Shown: piece by piece, positions 62,766-64,000 of the stretch
How the letters are laid out: every line of letters begins with the position of its first letter
Numbering within the stretch: position 1 is the first letter of the stretch
Source: CAZCDS01 sp964497585
Lineage (GTDB): Bacteria; Desulfobacterota; Desulfomonilia; Desulfomonilales; Desulfomonilaceae
Assembly (NCBI GenBank): GCA_964497585.1
Contig: CAZCDS010000001.1
Span: 248,001 to 312,000 of the forward strand
Length of the DNA: 64,000 bases
Reading direction: 5' to 3'
The notes under the pieces: model-generated
What the model saw: the letters and a program-made list of their open reading frames with translations, nothing else
Database searches by the model: none
What the model was told of the DNA's origin: nothing
Translations under genes and position numbers: made by a program

Positions 62766-63578
62766 ATGTCTCAGTTCAATAATGCAATGGATCTTTTCAA
62801 GCAACTCCAAAGGACAAATTGCGGAGAGTGTGGCGTTCCGACATGCCTCGCGTTTGCCGCTGCGGTATTTAGGGGAGAAAAACGGATCGATGAGTGTCCC
62901 CATGTGGAGAACAACCTTGTCGAGAAGTTCAATGGGGAACGGCCCTATCGGACGACAATGGAACGCGAATTCGACCAGGGACTTGAACCGCTGAGGAGAA
63001 GACTCAGGGAAGTGGACTTTTCTGCCTCGACTGACAGGTTGAAGGCTGGCCTTTCCGGAGACAAGCTCGCGATCAACTGTCTCGGTAAGGACTTCACCGT
63101 TGACTCGGAGGGGACCATTACCTCTGCCTGCCACATACATTACTGGATAACCATACCATTGATCAACTACGTCCTTCATTGCGCGGGAAAGCCCCTTTCA
63201 GGAAACTGGGTTCCCTTCAGGGAACTGAAAGGCGGCGCGGAACGGAGTCCGCTTTTCGGTCAAAGATGTGAGAAACCCCTCAAGCAGGTAGCTGATAACC
63301 ATACGGATCTGTTTGCGGATATGATCCACATTTTCAACGCAAAACCCGCGCCCAAGGCCTTTGACTCGGACATCGCGGTTGTGTTGCATCCGTTGCCCAG
63401 GATTCCGCTACTGATCTGCTACTGGAGGCCGGACGACGGTATGGAATCGCAGCTGAACATATTCTACGACGATTCGGCGGCAGACAATCTACCCGTTCAA
63501 GCCCTCTACACGCTGAGTGCCGGACTCGTGATAATGTTTGACAAGATCGCTTTCACACACACTGAACGATTGTTGTGA
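62766..63578 (+). CDS. DUF3786 protein with an Fe-S binding domain
   Basis: 270 residues. The N-terminal 'TNCGECGVPTCLAFAAAVFR' followed by 'DECPHV' is the four-Cys Fe-S domain also found in the corrinoid protein subunit of CO dehydrogenase/acetyl-CoA synthase. The remainder, with 'HIHYWITIPLINYVLH' and 'VVLHPLPRIPLLICYWRPDD', matches DUF3786. It may participate in corrinoid or one-carbon metabolism, or act as a ferredoxin-like accessory protein. The start, ATG 62766, lies about 95 bases after the proposed promoter. Confidence 0.8.
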   Translation: MSQFNNAMDLFKQLQRTNCGECGVPTCLAFAAAVFRGEKRIDECPHVENNLVEKFNGERPYRTTMEREFDQGLEPLRRRLREVDFSASTDRLKAGLSGDKLAINCLGKDFTVDSEGTITSACHIHYWITIPLINYVLHCAGKPLSGNWVPFRELKGGAERSPLFGQRCEKPLKQVADNHTDLFADMIHIFNAKPAPKAFDSDIAVVLHPLPRIPLLICYWRPDDGMESQLNIFYDDSAADNLPVQALYTLSAGLVIMFDKIAFTHTERLL

Positions 63579-63734
63579 CAACGACGTTTGTCTCGTGGTA
63601 GTGTCGGCAATGGTAAGAGTTCGCCGGATAGATCGCGAAAAAGAGCGCCGATGATGAAGCTGCCCTGGGTCACTGCATCCAATTTGCCCGGTTCCTCGGA
63701 AGACTTCAGGCCGGTCGAAACTTAGGAACTTCCC

Positions 63735-64000
63735 ATGAGTACCTCTGGCGCCGACACCGAGGATGAGAGCTTTTCAGCCGTCCCTCCAACTCATGGTCAA
63801 CCAGGCGCGGCCGGGCGCGCATGGAGAGGCCTGACCCTGCCGGCTGTCCTCCTGTTGAGCCTGTTGCTGCGCCTGTGGCATCTTGCCCAGAACGGCTGGG
63901 GTAATGAGTACTACACAGCCGGAGTGCTCAGCATGACGACCGGCTGGCGCAACTTTCTTTACAATTCCTTCGACCCTGCCGGCTTCGTCTCCGTGGATAA
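63735..64000 (+). CDS. GT39/ArnT-like membrane glycosyltransferase, N-terminal part
   Basis: The gene runs out of the window. The visible 88 residues begin with a hydrophilic leader of about 30 residues, then a membrane helix ('LTLPAVLLLSLLLRLWHLAQ') and 'GNEYYTAGVLSMTTGWRNFL', then 'YNSFDPAGFVSVD', the first periplasmic loop of YkcB/ArnT-like dolichyl- or undecaprenyl-phosphate sugar transferases ('NeyyaaavrsM..sw.nff..sfdpggfvsvDkpP'). The start ATG 63735 has AGGAAC upstream, a weak site. Confidence 0.8.
   Translation, partial: MSTSGADTEDESFSAVPPTHGQPGAAGRAWRGLTLPAVLLLSLLLRLWHLAQNGWGNEYYTAGVLSMTTGWRNFLYNSFDPAGFVSVD

Noticed and set aside
1..64000. CRISPR arrays, tRNA or rRNA genes, prophage
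   Set aside because: I looked for regular repeat-spacer patterns, tRNA-like clover leaves in the gaps and phage gene runs and saw none. A tRNA or CRISPR scan by program would be the decisive check.

Overview
This is a 64 kb chromosomal segment of a GC-rich, strictly anaerobic bacterium, most likely a Desulfobacterota (deltaproteobacterial) sulfate reducer or syntroph. The evidence is the rubrerythrin, desulfoferrodoxin, rubredoxin, flavodiiron and cytochrome bd oxygen-defence set, a glycyl-radical enzyme, a multihaem cytochrome c, a molybdopterin enzyme, a DUF3786 Fe-S protein, and the density of PAS-domain signalling genes. The genus cannot be fixed from the sequence. I saw no rRNA, tRNA, CRISPR array or intact mobile element.

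Layout. 1-2.0 kb: the end of an MCE/MlaD lipid-transport gene and an aromatic-rich envelope-type protein. 2.0-4.2 kb: a decay zone with a transposase fragment and an HD-GYP gene broken by a frameshift and a stop. 4.3-11.1 kb: a glycyl-radical enzyme with no activase beside it, a soluble four-PAS histidine kinase, an ankyrin-repeat gene interrupted by a stop, and two small proteins. 11.3-15.4 kb: a membrane histidine kinase overlapping a receiver-PAS-PAS-AAA-HTH sigma54 activator. 16.7-26.0 kb: a palindromic operator-like site and a near-consensus sigma54 promoter, followed by a minor-pilin cluster (secreted small protein, PilY1 of 1815 aa, FimT/GspH-like, PilV, PilW, PilX). The activator next door is a candidate regulator of it.

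26.4-40.1 kb, leftward: a biosynthetic block running from DAHP synthase to tryptophan. It encodes all seven shikimate-pathway activities (aroF, fused aroK-aroB, aroQ, aroE, aroA, aroC) and all tryptophan genes (trpE, D, C, F, B, A and G). Upstream of trpE lie a sigma70 promoter, a 33-codon leader with four consecutive Trp codons, and an intrinsic terminator, a classical attenuator.

42.5-56.1 kb, rightward: an oxygen, peroxide and reactive-nitrogen defence island. It holds a PerR/Fur regulator with two operator-like palindromes, rubrerythrin, desulfoferrodoxin (superoxide reductase), a CX4C rubredoxin, a thioredoxin-fold protein, an exported peroxiredoxin, an octahaem HAO-family cytochrome, a rubredoxin-like mini-protein, a DsrE-like protein, an iron-sulfur flavoprotein, a flavodoxin, a rubredoxin, a flavodiiron oxygen reductase, a HEAT-repeat protein, CydAB, Tpx and a ferritin-like protein. 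Together these would take O2, superoxide and peroxides to water, with rubredoxins and flavodoxin as electron carriers.

56.4-64.0 kb: unrelated genes, namely an orphan efflux periplasmic adaptor, a small membrane protein, an antitoxin with only the tail of its toxin, a bis-MGD molybdopterin oxidoreductase without partner subunits, an exported TPR protein, a DUF3786 Fe-S protein, and the start of a GT39-type glycosyltransferase.

I did not find a clearly new defence or mobile system. The parts most worth following are the redox-defence island with its HAO-like cytochrome, the sigma54/palindrome control region of the pilus cluster, and the leader-controlled shikimate-to-tryptophan block.
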